Assembly (NCBI RefSeq): GCF_030811685.1
Contig: NZ_JAUSRF010000019.1
Span: 37,065 to 101,064 of the forward strand
Direction of reading: 5' to 3'
Length of the DNA stretch: 64,000 bases
Source: Neorhizobium huautlense
GTDB taxonomy: Bacteria; Pseudomonadota; Alphaproteobacteria; Rhizobiales; Rhizobiaceae
Shown here: positions 8,977-16,910 of the stretch, piece after piece
Position numbering within the stretch: the stretch's first letter is position 1
Layout of the letters: every line of letters starts with the position of its first letter
Made by a program: the position numbers and the translations under genes
The notes under the pieces: model-generated
What the model saw: only the letters and a program-made list of their open reading frames with translations
Told to the model about the DNA's origin: nothing
Databases searched by the model: none

Positions 8977-9134
8977 ACTGACAACCATCGCTAAATTGGT
9001 TGCGTCGCTCAGACAGAGCAGATGCAACGACCAACATGCTGCAGGTTCGAGAGGTTTCGGTCTCGGACGACCGTCCCGACGTCCGGGCGCGACGTCAAGC
9101 CCCTCACTGCACACGCTGAACAGGAAGCTGTCAC

Positions 9135-10223
9135 ATGTCCGTATCAGACCTCTTCAAACCGCTCACTTTCATGCATGGCCCCGTCATGCGAAACCGCTTC
9201 ATGCTGGCGCCTCTGGTTAACCAGCAAAGCGACATAGGCGGAGCGGCATCCGAATATGACCAGGAATGGATCCGTCAATTGTCGCAGGGCGGCTATGGCC
9301 TGATCATCACCGGCGCGACATTCGTCGAAGCTGGCGGTATCGCCTACGACCGCCAGCTTGGTATCAACGACGATGCCCATCTCCCCGGTCTTGCCAGGAT
9401 GGCCGCTGCCATCCGCGAGGGTGGTGGTCTTTCGGCGGTTCAGTTGCACCACGCCGGGCATCGGGCCAATCCGTTCCTTGGCGGCATCCCCTCTCCGGCT
9501 TCGAGCCGGACGCTGGCGGGTGTAAACGCACTGACCACCGAGGAAGTCGCGCGGATTCGCGACAGCTTCATCGCGGCCGCAAGACGCGCCGAAATCGCCG
9601 GCTTTGACGGTGTCGCGCTCCACGGAGCCTTCGGGTGGATCCTTTCGGAATTCATGTCGCCGCTTCTGAATGACCGTACGGACCGGTACGGCGGCAGTCC
9701 TGAAAACAGAGCGCGCCTCACCATCGAGGTGATGGAAGGCATTCGTCGTGCGTCCGGTACCGACTTCCAGATCGGCTGGCGCCTGTCCGTGGAGCGCTAC
9801 GGACTGATCCTGGAGGAGCTGCAGACTATCACCGCGACTATCTTCGATCGCGAGCTGGTCGATTATCTCGATCTTGCGCTTTGGGACACGACCCAGATCG
9901 TGCAGGAAGGCACGTTCAAGGGGAAGACCATGCTCAGCGTCTTCACGCAGATTCCCCGCAAACGGGTTCGCCTCGGTGTCGCAGGCAAGATCTGGAGCGC
10001 CCGTCGCGCCGCCGAGATTCTCGATGAGGGCGCGGATTTCGTGCTCGTCGGGCGCCCCGGCATCCTTGAGCGGGATTTTCCGCTGCGCGTGAAGGCCAAC
10101 CCAGAGCATCGCAGCCCCACCCTGCCGGTCACCGCCGCGTTTCTCCGCCAGGGGGGACTGAGCGAACGCTTCATCCGCCACCTGCGTGGCTGGGACTACT
10201 TCGTCGAGCCCGACAGTCTCTGA
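9135..10223 (+). CDS. NADH:flavin oxidoreductase, old-yellow-enzyme-like (atypical active site)
   Basis: A 362-residue TIM-barrel flavoprotein of the OYE/NemA family, expected to bind FMN and reduce activated alkenes, nitro compounds or quinones with NAD(P)H. Family landmarks: LFKPLTF near the start, AVQLHHAGH (about 101-109), SEFMSPLLNDRTDRYGGSPENR (171 on), and a C-terminal phosphate-binding part with VLVGRPGILERDFP. The usual H-G-A-H-G-Y segment is HGAFGW here (residues 163-168): the second substrate-binding His/Asn is Phe166 and the proton-donor Tyr is Trp168, so the chemistry may differ from a classical ene-reductase. AGGAAG precedes the ATG. It is divergent from yghU and shares its promoter element; its 3' end overlaps the convergent lysR gene by 28 bp. 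Confidence 0.85.
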   Translation: MSVSDLFKPLTFMHGPVMRNRFMLAPLVNQQSDIGGAASEYDQEWIRQLSQGGYGLIITGATFVEAGGIAYDRQLGINDDAHLPGLARMAAAIREGGGLSAVQLHHAGHRANPFLGGIPSPASSRTLAGVNALTTEEVARIRDSFIAAARRAEIAGFDGVALHGAFGWILSEFMSPLLNDRTDRYGGSPENRARLTIEVMEGIRRASGTDFQIGWRLSVERYGLILEELQTITATIFDRELVDYLDLALWDTTQIVQEGTFKGKTMLSVFTQIPRKRVRLGVAGKIWSARRAAEILDEGADFVLVGRPGILERDFPLRVKANPEHRSPTLPVTAAFLRQGGLSERFIRHLRGWDYFVEPDSL

Positions 10224-11155
10224 CATTCGATTTCAGGCGGGGGATCAGCATTGGTCCCCTCACGGAGCGTCTCGCGCAGCGAGTCCGTCATGAACTTCAC
10301 AAATGTCGAAACCTTCGGCAGCGGGAACTTGCTGCGCGGCCAAAGCAGGCGGAACGCCCGCGTCTTCTTCTCGGCGTCCGGCAGCACTTCCAGCAGGCTT
10401 CCGGCGCGAATCTTCGCCGCAATGGCAAAATAGGGCGCCGACGCGATCCCGCATCCGGCCTCCGCCAGTTCGATGAGTGCGACGAAGGATGTCGCGGCCA
10501 GCGCCACCGGCAACTCGGTATCCTCCGGGACGGCCGGGCTCCAGTTGCCGAGTTTCCCGGTGTCGTAAAAACGATGGTGCAGCAAGCGATGCTGCGCCAG
10601 GTCCGATGCGGTCTGCGGCACTCCTGCAGTCTTGAGGTAGCCGGGCGACGCGATCAGGCGGTTCGTGAAGTCACCCAGCTTCACGTGCATCAGGCGGCTA
10701 TCGGTCACCTCGCCCGACCGAATGACGACATCGAAGCCGTCGTCGATCACATCGACGAAACGGTCGTTGTAGTCGATGTCGAGCTGGATGTCGGGAAACT
10801 TCTTGGCAAACTCGCCGAACAACGGTGTCAGGAGGTCGCCCGCGGCCGGCGCGCCCACCCTAAGGCGCCCTTTCGGCTTGGCGGTAGACTTGGCCAGCTC
10901 CGCTTCGGCAGCCTCGAGTTCGGCCAGGACACGGCGGCAGCGATCGAGGAAAATCTCGCCCTCATGCGTCAGTCGAATGGCGCGTGTCGATCGGTGGAAC
11001 AGGCGCACTCCCAACTGATCCTCAAGTTTGGCGATGGTCTTCCCTATCGCCGAGGAAGACAGTCCGAAATGCTGCCCGGCCAGCTTGAAGCTTCGCAGTT
11101 CCGCCGCGCTCACGAACGCCGACATGGCTCCCACACTCTCGATCCGAATACCCAT
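10196..11155 (-). CDS. LysR-family transcriptional regulator
   Basis: The 319-residue protein has a winged helix-turn-helix at the N-terminus (FVSAAELRSFKLAGQHFG, SSSAIGKTIAKLEDQLGVRL, FHRSTRAIRLTHEG; about residues 12-70) and a periplasmic-binding-protein-like effector domain from about residue 95 (GRLRVGAPAAGDLLTPL). It belongs to the large group of LysR proteins often found beside dehydrogenase or detoxification genes. It sits between the OYE-like gene and the glyoxalase-like gene, all three flanked by copies of the same promoter element, so it is the best candidate activator of this block. The effector is unknown; an electrophile or quinone would fit the neighbours. Confidence 0.87.
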   Translation of the reverse strand: MGIRIESVGAMSAFVSAAELRSFKLAGQHFGLSSSAIGKTIAKLEDQLGVRLFHRSTRAIRLTHEGEIFLDRCRRVLAELEAAEAELAKSTAKPKGRLRVGAPAAGDLLTPLFGEFAKKFPDIQLDIDYNDRFVDVIDDGFDVVIRSGEVTDSRLMHVKLGDFTNRLIASPGYLKTAGVPQTASDLAQHRLLHHRFYDTGKLGNWSPAVPEDTELPVALAATSFVALIELAEAGCGIASAPYFAIAAKIRAGSLLEVLPDAEKKTRAFRLLWPRSKFPLPKVSTFVKFMTDSLRETLREGTNADPPPEIECQRLSGSTK

Positions 11156-11170
11156 GACTTCGAAATGCTC

Positions 11171-11205
11171 CGCAATGTTCGGAAATGCGGCATCAACTAT
11201 CTATC
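11171..11205. promoter_or_regulatory. Possible partial copy of the shared element near the lysR start
   Basis: CGCAATGTTCGGAAATGCGG at 11171-11190 resembles the gene-distal half of copy B (AATGATCGGAAA then CGGC). With the preceding C it forms an imperfect palindrome CCGCA-N11-TGCGG. It lies 15-50 bp upstream of the LysR start, where an autoregulatory site is expected. The gene-proximal half of the element is not conserved, so this is weak. Confidence 0.3.
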
Positions 11206-11311
11206 AGACCCAGACCAGCCGCAATGGCTCGACGGCTGCGGCAACACTATGTTCAGTCGGCGTCGAAGCCTAATTCTCACACAATCCGGGTGGACACAGC
11301 AGATAAAAAGC

Positions 11312-12121
11312 CTACGCAGGAGGCCAGTGGTCGTTCAGCTCGCGAAACGCATCTTTCATGCGGCGCAGTTTTGCGAACACTTCCCAGTTGGCGTTTTCCT
11401 TGCAATCCAATCGTGATCTGACGGAAACCTGATCGACGCGTAGAAACGGATTGGCGGCAAGCTCCGTGGCCAGTGTCGACGGAACGTTCGGAATTCCCGC
11501 TTTCTGCCTTTTCTCGATCAGCTCGATCTGCTGACGAAGACTTGTATTGTCAGGCTCGATCGTAACGGCAAATCGGGCATTGTCAGCGGCGTATTCGTGC
11601 GAGGAATAGATCAGGGTTTCCGGCGGCAACGCCCTGATCTTGTCGAGCGACGTCCACATTTGTGCCGGCATGGCTTCCTGGACACGTCCGGCGCCAAGAT
11701 GGAAGATCAGGTCGCCGGAAAAGAGCAATCGTGCGCCCTCGAACCAGAAGGCGATATGTCCGATCGTGTTGCTTGGAACGTCGATAACCTGGATGACATG
11801 CCCGGCAAAGTCGATCGTGTCGCCTTCGAGAACGCCTCGATCGATACCGGGGATATCGTCTGCCTCGGCGGCCGGGCCGATGACACGCGCCCCGGTTTTT
11901 CGCTTGATCTCGGTGTTGCCCGAAACGTGATCCCAGTGGTGGTGGGTATTGAGGATCAGATCGACACGCCGGCCATCAATTGCATCCAATACTGGCCCGG
12001 CTTCGCTCGGATCGACCACGGCCAACGCGCCAGTTTTCACATCCTCTACTATAAAGACATAGTTGTCCTCGAGAATGGGGAGGACCTTGACTGACAAGGC
12101 ACTGCGTTTTTCAGAACTCAT
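11312..12121 (-). CDS. Metallo-beta-lactamase-fold hydrolase, hydroxyacylglutathione hydrolase (glyoxalase II)-like
   Basis: The 269-residue enzyme would hydrolyse S-acyl-glutathione thioesters, as glyoxalase II does with S-lactoylglutathione. The dinuclear metal site is complete: THHHWDH at residues 59-65, a His in NTIGH, Asp in FSGD, and His in SSHEYAADNARFA, the same order as human GLO2. The C-terminal helical part (SRLDCKENANWEVFAKLRRMKDAFRE) is also typical. AAGGAG precedes the ATG. It is transcribed toward lysR and has copy C of the shared element 227 bp upstream, linking glutathione thioester hydrolysis with the two GSTs. The precise thioester is not known. Confidence 0.87.
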   Translation of the reverse strand: MSSEKRSALSVKVLPILEDNYVFIVEDVKTGALAVVDPSEAGPVLDAIDGRRVDLILNTHHHWDHVSGNTEIKRKTGARVIGPAAEADDIPGIDRGVLEGDTIDFAGHVIQVIDVPSNTIGHIAFWFEGARLLFSGDLIFHLGAGRVQEAMPAQMWTSLDKIRALPPETLIYSSHEYAADNARFAVTIEPDNTSLRQQIELIEKRQKAGIPNVPSTLATELAANPFLRVDQVSVRSRLDCKENANWEVFAKLRRMKDAFRELNDHWPPA

Positions 12122-12347
12122 CCTATGCTCCTTGAGCGGTTAGTCTCGGGGCTGGTTGACCAGGATTTGCGTGAACCGTGGAGTATCGAGCAGATGGTCT
12201 TTGCCCCGCAGTGGCATGGATGCCAGACGCTTGCAGGTGCTGTCTCTTTGCAATCGAGCAAAGCCTGGTCAGCCTCGTCATGAGAAATCCCTGCAAGCAA
12301 CGTTACGACGGTCCGGCTCCCCCCATAACTAGAGCTCGTCACCTGAT

Positions 12348-12380
12348 CGATAAACGGGCCACCTGTCCGATCAATGCGGA
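12348..12380 (-). promoter_or_regulatory. Shared promoter element, copy C (upstream of the glyoxalase-like gene)
   Basis: CGATAAACGGGCC at 12348-12360 followed by TCCGATCAATGCGG (12366-12379) repeats the two conserved blocks of copies A and B in the same orientation relative to the downstream minus-strand gene. The middle is less conserved. Read toward the gene, TTTATC is followed after about 17 bp by TAGTTA, again an AT-rich hexamer at promoter spacing. Confidence 0.6.
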
Positions 12381-12618
12381 AGCAAACGCTTGCATGTGGA
12401 GATAACGGCGACGAGCAGTGCCGTCACACTCCACCGTTTGGCAAAGATGCAATCTGCACGGCGTCGAATGTCGTCGACATGGACTTCGGGACTTCATGAG
12501 CCTTCTCCGAGTAAGGCCCTCAGAGTGTATTGGTTCAACACTGCCTGTACGTCATCCGTGTTGAGGTGATCCACACTCAAACATCGGTCCGACGCTGTGC
12601 TCAGCACCAGGAGATGCA

Positions 12619-12657
12619 CCCAAAACGTTTTGGAATTGACTCCCAAAACGTTTTGGG
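12619..12657. promoter_or_regulatory. Tandem LacI-type operators before the glycosylglycerate operon
   Basis: Two palindromes lie just before the lacI gene: CCAAAACGTTTTGG at 12620-12633 and CCCAAAACGTTTTGGG at 12642-12657, with centres 23 bp apart. The central AACGTT with a CG dyad is standard for LacI-family proteins. They sit 29-67 bp upstream of the lacI ATG, so the repressor would control itself and, since the next gene is only 34 bp behind lacI, the whole downstream operon. The rest of 12122-12685 shows only copy C of the shared element. Confidence 0.75.
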
Positions 12658-12685
12658 TGATCTTTGTGACATCTCGGGAGGAGAT

Positions 12686-13696
12686 ATGACCAACTTGAAG
12701 CAACTTGCCCAATCGCTGGGGCTGTCAATTACGACGGTCTCACGCGCGCTCGATGGGTACGCTGATGTGTCTGCTGCTACACGCGAACGTGTGCGGCAGG
12801 CGGCAGAGAGCGCAGGGTATCGTCCTAATGCATCGGCTCGACGGCTGCGAAAACAGCGTGCCGAACTGGTAGCAGTCACGTTGCCAAGCGAGCCCGGCCA
12901 TATCGGCCCTGCCCATTTTCTAGAAATGCTGTCTGGTTGCGCGGAGCATCTGGCTACGGCTGGCCTGAACCTGGTGATCGCTCCGGTTCCAAGAGGAGAA
13001 AGCGAACTCGATATGTGCCGCCGCTTTGTCGACGGGCAGCGGGTGGATGCCATGCTGCTGGTGCGGACCAAACGGCGAGACGAACGTGTGGAATTCCTTC
13101 AGTCGCGCGGCATACCCTTTGTCACCAATGGCCGTACCGAGGCCGCCACCCAGCATCCATTCATCGATGGCGACGGTTTTTCCGGCTTCCGACAGGCAAC
13201 CTTGCGTTTTCATGAAGCCGGCCATCGTCGCATCGGCCATATTGCAGGGCCCCAAGACTATTTTTTTGCGCATGAACGCAAGAAGGGATGGGAAGCGGCG
13301 ATGCGGGAGTGCGGCCTGCCGGTGGATCTCTGCGTCGAACAGGCTCCGACCGAACACGGCGGCTACATGGCAGCCCTTGCCCTGCTGAACCAGAATGACA
13401 CGCCCACCGCGCTGGTGTGTGCCACCGACGAAATGGCGATCGGAGCGTTGCGAGCGCTACGCGAGGTCGACGGCGGGGATACGATCAGCCTTGTGGGGCA
13501 TGATGACCTCCCTATCGGGGCCTTCACCAGCCCGGCGCTGTCCACCATGCGCATGACCGGCGAAAACCTCGGACGCAACTTCGCATCGCTATTGCTTCGG
13601 ACTATCGCCGGCGAACCCGCGGAAAGCTTGCAGGAATTGCATGCGATCGAATTCATCGATCGCGACAGCCATCTCCGGTCATCACCGACGACGTGA
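12686..13696 (+). CDS. LacI-family transcriptional repressor of the glycosylglycerate-type operon
   Basis: The 336-residue product starts MTNLKQLAQSLGLSITTVSR, a canonical LacI helix-turn-helix, with the hinge-helix NASARRLRKQRAEL following. The rest is a periplasmic-binding-protein-like sensor (GGYMAALALL, ALVCATDEMAIGALRALRE, LVGHDDLPIGAFTSPALSTM). The frame is open from 12530, but GGGAGGAG directly before the ATG at 12686 and the HTH position fix the start. Two perfect operators lie just upstream. The next gene, an ABC binding protein, starts 34 bp downstream, so repressor and operon are likely one transcript. The inducer would be the imported sugar derivative, inferred to be a glycosylglycerate. 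Confidence 0.9.
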   Translation: MTNLKQLAQSLGLSITTVSRALDGYADVSAATRERVRQAAESAGYRPNASARRLRKQRAELVAVTLPSEPGHIGPAHFLEMLSGCAEHLATAGLNLVIAPVPRGESELDMCRRFVDGQRVDAMLLVRTKRRDERVEFLQSRGIPFVTNGRTEAATQHPFIDGDGFSGFRQATLRFHEAGHRRIGHIAGPQDYFFAHERKKGWEAAMRECGLPVDLCVEQAPTEHGGYMAALALLNQNDTPTALVCATDEMAIGALRALREVDGGDTISLVGHDDLPIGAFTSPALSTMRMTGENLGRNFASLLLRTIAGEPAESLQELHAIEFIDRDSHLRSSPTT

Positions 13697-13730
13697 ACCA
13701 AAGTTATCATTGAAAACGAGGAGGAGAAAC

Positions 13731-15008
13731 ATGAAGAACCTGTTGTCACTTGCCATTATGGCCACGACGGCCGTCGGTCTTGGCGCGCCGGCAGCGGCCC
13801 AGACCGTGTTCCTTTCCACACAGCTGCGTCCTATCGAGGAAGCGACGGCCGTGCGCGAAGAACTGCTGAGCGGAATCGAGAAGCCGGTCGACTATGTGGT
13901 CGAGGAGCCGCCACAGTTTGCAGTACGCATGGAAGCCGAACGTCAGGCCGGCAAGCACACGATCAGCCTCGTCGGTGCGCTGCATGGCGAACTGTCGCCG
14001 CTCGCCGACCGGCAGATGCTCGAACCCCTTGATGACCTGGCCAAGAAACTGGCCAGCGCCGGGATGCCCCAGTCGCTGATCGATCTCGGCAAGCTCGGCA
14101 AGACCGAACAGCAGTACATTCCGTGGATGCAGGCGACCTATGTGATGGCCGCCAGCAAGGATGCGCTGCAATATCTGCCGGAAGGCGCAGATATCAACAA
14201 GCTTACCTACGATCAATTGATCGAGTGGGGCAAGAAAATGAAGGACGAAACCGGTGCGCCGCAGATCGGTTTCCCGGCCGGACCAAAGGGCCTGATGCCG
14301 CGCTATTTCCAGGGCTATTTCTACCCGTCCTTCACCGGCGGCGTGGTGCGCACCTTTCAAAATGCCGATGCCGCTGCCGGCTGGGAAAAGCTGAAGGAAC
14401 TCTGGACCGTCGTCAGCCCCAATTCGACCAATTACGATTTCATGCAGGAGCCGCTCGCGTCCGGTGAAGTCATGGTCGCCTGGGATCACGTCGCGCGCCT
14501 GAAAAACGCCATATCCGGTTCGCCCGACAATTACGTCGTTTTCCCCGCCCCTGCCGGCCCGAAGGGCCGCGGTTACATGCCGGTCGTCGCCGGCCTTGCC
14601 ATTCCGAAGGGCGCACCGGACGCGGCGAACGCCACCGCCGTCATCGAACACCTCGCCACACAGGATGTGCAGTTGCAGACGGCCTCTCTTGTCGGCTTTT
14701 TCCCGACGCTCAACGTGCAGCTGCCGGAAGATCTTGATCCAGGTGTTGCGCTGCTCGCCGGTGCCGTCACCGCCACCCAGAGCGCACCGGATGCGGTCAT
14801 CTCGCTTTTGCCGGTCGGCCTGGGCGACAAGGGCGGTGAATTCAACAAGGTCTATATGGACGCCTTCCAGCGGATCATCCTGCGAAACGAGCCCGTCGCC
14901 GACGTGCTCAAGTCGCAGGGCGCAACCATGACCAGGCTGATGGCCGACACCAAGGCTCCCTGCTGGGCTCCTGACGCCAAAAGTGACGGCGCCTGCCCGG
15001 TCGAGTGA
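13731..15008 (+). CDS. CUT1 ABC transporter substrate-binding protein
   Basis: A 425-residue periplasmic solute receptor with a Sec signal peptide (MKNLLSLAIMATTAVGLGAP, cleavage about AAAQ at residues 21-24). The mature part has the extracellular-solute-binding family 1 pattern: an early ligand-lobe segment, GEVMVAWDHVARLKN around the middle, and VVAGLAIPKGAPDAANATAV in the second lobe. It delivers its ligand to the two permeases that follow. GAGGAGGAG precedes the ATG, a strong ribosome-binding site fitting a highly made receptor. From operon context (GH63 glycosidase and glycerate kinase) the ligand is inferred to be a mannosyl- or glucosylglycerate; the sequence alone says only sugar-like. 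Confidence 0.88.
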   Translation: MKNLLSLAIMATTAVGLGAPAAAQTVFLSTQLRPIEEATAVREELLSGIEKPVDYVVEEPPQFAVRMEAERQAGKHTISLVGALHGELSPLADRQMLEPLDDLAKKLASAGMPQSLIDLGKLGKTEQQYIPWMQATYVMAASKDALQYLPEGADINKLTYDQLIEWGKKMKDETGAPQIGFPAGPKGLMPRYFQGYFYPSFTGGVVRTFQNADAAAGWEKLKELWTVVSPNSTNYDFMQEPLASGEVMVAWDHVARLKNAISGSPDNYVVFPAPAGPKGRGYMPVVAGLAIPKGAPDAANATAVIEHLATQDVQLQTASLVGFFPTLNVQLPEDLDPGVALLAGAVTATQSAPDAVISLLPVGLGDKGGEFNKVYMDAFQRIILRNEPVADVLKSQGATMTRLMADTKAPCWAPDAKSDGACPVE

Positions 15009-15089
15009 GGTTCGCCTCACCCGGAGCACAAGGCCCCTCTCACCCTCCCCACAAGGGGAGGGCTTAACCCGGCCTCTCCGCCGAACCTC
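15007..15089. repeat. Intercistronic nested inverted repeat (rhizobial RIME-like palindrome)
   Basis: An outer pair GAGGTTCG (15007-15014) and CGAACCTC (15082-15089) encloses an inner perfect hairpin CCCTCCCC-ACAA-GGGGAGGG (15043-15062). Such C-rich palindromes are scattered between genes in Rhizobium and Agrobacterium. Placed right after the binding-protein gene, it could stop 3' decay and favour the receptor message over the permease message. Confidence 0.6.
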
Positions 15090-15205
15090 AATTGAGGTAG
15101 GCGATCGCCTGACGGTTTTTCTCACCTTGCAGAGGAAATGGGCGGCAGAGCAGAGGGGGCCTCGCCAACCTCACGGGCCGCCTAATCGCAAAAATCAAAG
15201 GGTAA

Positions 15206-16060
15206 ATGATGACCCAATCCAGACCCTGGATCCCCTACGCGCTGATACTCCCTTCCGTTGTTTTCCTTGGCCTGCTTTTCATCGTGCCGCTGGTGCAGAC
15301 GATCTGGCTTGCCGTCTCCGATAACGGCACCCCGTCGCTCGCCAACATGACGACAATGGTGAGCGATCTGAATTTCGGCCGCTCGGTGCTGAACACGTTC
15401 CTGCTGACGCTTGCCGTCGTGCCGATCCAGATCGTCATGGCGCTGACCATGGGCTCCATGGTCGCCAAGATGAACGGTGGCCGCGAGACGATCCTGTGGA
15501 TATGGACCATCCCGCTCGGCATTTCGGATCTTGCCGCCGGCATGGTCTGGCTGTCGATCCTGCAGAATACCGGTTACCTCAACTCCATCCTGTTCGGCAT
15601 GGGCCTGATCGAGCGGCAGACCGCCTGGCTTACCTACCAGACACCGGTTGCCCTGTTCATCGGCATCGCGATCGCTGAAATCTGGCGCGGCACCGCCATT
15701 GTGATGATCATCATCGTCGCCGGCCTCAATCAGGTGCCGAAGGAGTTCAAGGAAGCCGCCGAAATCTTCGGCGCAAGCCCGTGGACGCGTTTTACCCGTA
15801 TCACCCTGCCGCTTATTCGCCCTGCTCTTCAGTCGGCGCTGATCCTGCGCACCGTGCTCGCCTTCGAAGTCTTCGCGGTCGTTTATGCGCTCGGCGGGCG
15901 CAACTTCCCGGTCCTCGTCGGCGAGGCCTATAACTGGCAGAACCAGAACCAGAATTATGGCGTCGCAGCCGCCTATGCGGTGCTGATCATGGTCATCTCG
16001 CTCGCTGCCACCCTCGTCTATCTGAAAGTCGTCAAGGTCGATCCGGAGCGCCTGCCATGA
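15206..16060 (+). CDS. CUT1 ABC transporter permease (MalF-like)
   Basis: A 284-residue inner-membrane subunit with about six TM helices, starting MMTQSRPWIPYALILPSVVF. The cytoplasmic EAA loop that contacts the ATPase is clear: EAAEIFGASPWTRFTRITLP around residues 185-205. It forms the translocation channel with the next permease. Two adjacent ATGs exist (15206 and 15209); AAAGGG lies just before. The stop overlaps the start of the next gene by four bases (ATGA), a sign of translational coupling. Confidence 0.9.
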   Translation: MMTQSRPWIPYALILPSVVFLGLLFIVPLVQTIWLAVSDNGTPSLANMTTMVSDLNFGRSVLNTFLLTLAVVPIQIVMALTMGSMVAKMNGGRETILWIWTIPLGISDLAAGMVWLSILQNTGYLNSILFGMGLIERQTAWLTYQTPVALFIGIAIAEIWRGTAIVMIIIVAGLNQVPKEFKEAAEIFGASPWTRFTRITLPLIRPALQSALILRTVLAFEVFAVVYALGGRNFPVLVGEAYNWQNQNQNYGVAAAYAVLIMVISLAATLVYLKVVKVDPERLP

Positions 16061-16899
16061 GCAACACCATGAGCACATCCGGCCATGCCGGTTTCATTTC
16101 CGCCCGCATGCTCCTGTTCTGGAGCGGTATCATCGCCCTCTGCGCCTGGGTTCTGGTGCCGATCTATCTGGTCGCGCTCGGCGCTTTGGGCGGGCGTGCG
16201 GGTGCCTATCAGTGGCCGAAAAACCTTCTGCCCAACGACATCTCGCTGCAACCCTTCATCCTGTTTCTCAAGACGGAAGGCGTGTTTCAGTCCTTCCTCA
16301 ATTCGCTCGGTGCCGCCGGCATCACGGTAGCGCTTTCGATCGCACTCGGCGCACCGGCGGGTTATGCTCTGGCGCGCTATAATTTCCGCGGCAAGGACAG
16401 CTACCGGCTTCTGGTCCTGCTGACCCGCGCCTTCCCGCTCGCCATTCTCGCTCTGCCGCTGACCGTTTCCTATATCCGTCTCGGCCTTTACGACACGGTT
16501 CTCGGCGTCGGCCTCATCCACACGGTCCTTGCCCTCCCCTTCGCAGCACTGGTCACGCAAGGCATCTTTCTCGGCGTCCCCCGTGAGCTGGAAGAGGCCG
16601 CCTGGGTGTTCGGATGCACCCGCATTCAGGCCTTCTTCAAGATCGTCGCCCCCCTCGCCCTGCCGGGCCTTGTCGCGACTGCCGTCTTCGCCTTCGTCAT
16701 TTCCTGGAATGAAGTTTTTGCAGCCTCGGTTCTCACCGTACGGCATCGCACACTGACGGCCTATCTGCTCACCGTGCTGTCGGAAAGCCCGATGCACTAC
16801 CGCTTTGCCGGCGGCCTCATGCTCATCCTCCCTTCGGTTGTCTTCATCTTCGCGGTCAGGCGCTACCTGTTTGCGATCTGGGGCGTCTCTTCAAAGTAA
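16057..16899 (+). CDS. CUT1 ABC transporter permease (MalG-like)
   Basis: The second membrane half of the importer, 280 residues. The first TM helix follows a short cytoplasmic tail (FISARMLLFWSGIIALCAWV), and the EAA loop reads EEAAWVFGCTRIQAFFKIVAP. A conserved FVISWNEVFAASVLT near the C-terminus is characteristic of MalG-type subunits. It starts inside the stop of the previous permease gene and is followed after 11 bp by the ATPase gene. Confidence 0.9.
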   Translation: MSNTMSTSGHAGFISARMLLFWSGIIALCAWVLVPIYLVALGALGGRAGAYQWPKNLLPNDISLQPFILFLKTEGVFQSFLNSLGAAGITVALSIALGAPAGYALARYNFRGKDSYRLLVLLTRAFPLAILALPLTVSYIRLGLYDTVLGVGLIHTVLALPFAALVTQGIFLGVPRELEEAAWVFGCTRIQAFFKIVAPLALPGLVATAVFAFVISWNEVFAASVLTVRHRTLTAYLLTVLSESPMHYRFAGGLMLILPSVVFIFAVRRYLFAIWGVSSK

Positions 16900-16910
16900 C
16901 GGGTAAACTC

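Noticed and set aside
9144..10226. 360-codon minus-strand frame opposite the OYE-like gene
   Set aside because: The plus strand carries the recognisable flavoprotein; this one has no motif.
13746..15125. Long minus-strand open frame (459 codons) opposite the binding-protein gene
   Set aside because: It mirrors a gene with signal peptide, strong ribosome-binding site and family motifs; its own translation is Arg/His/Gly-rich and matches nothing. It is a GC-rich antisense shadow.
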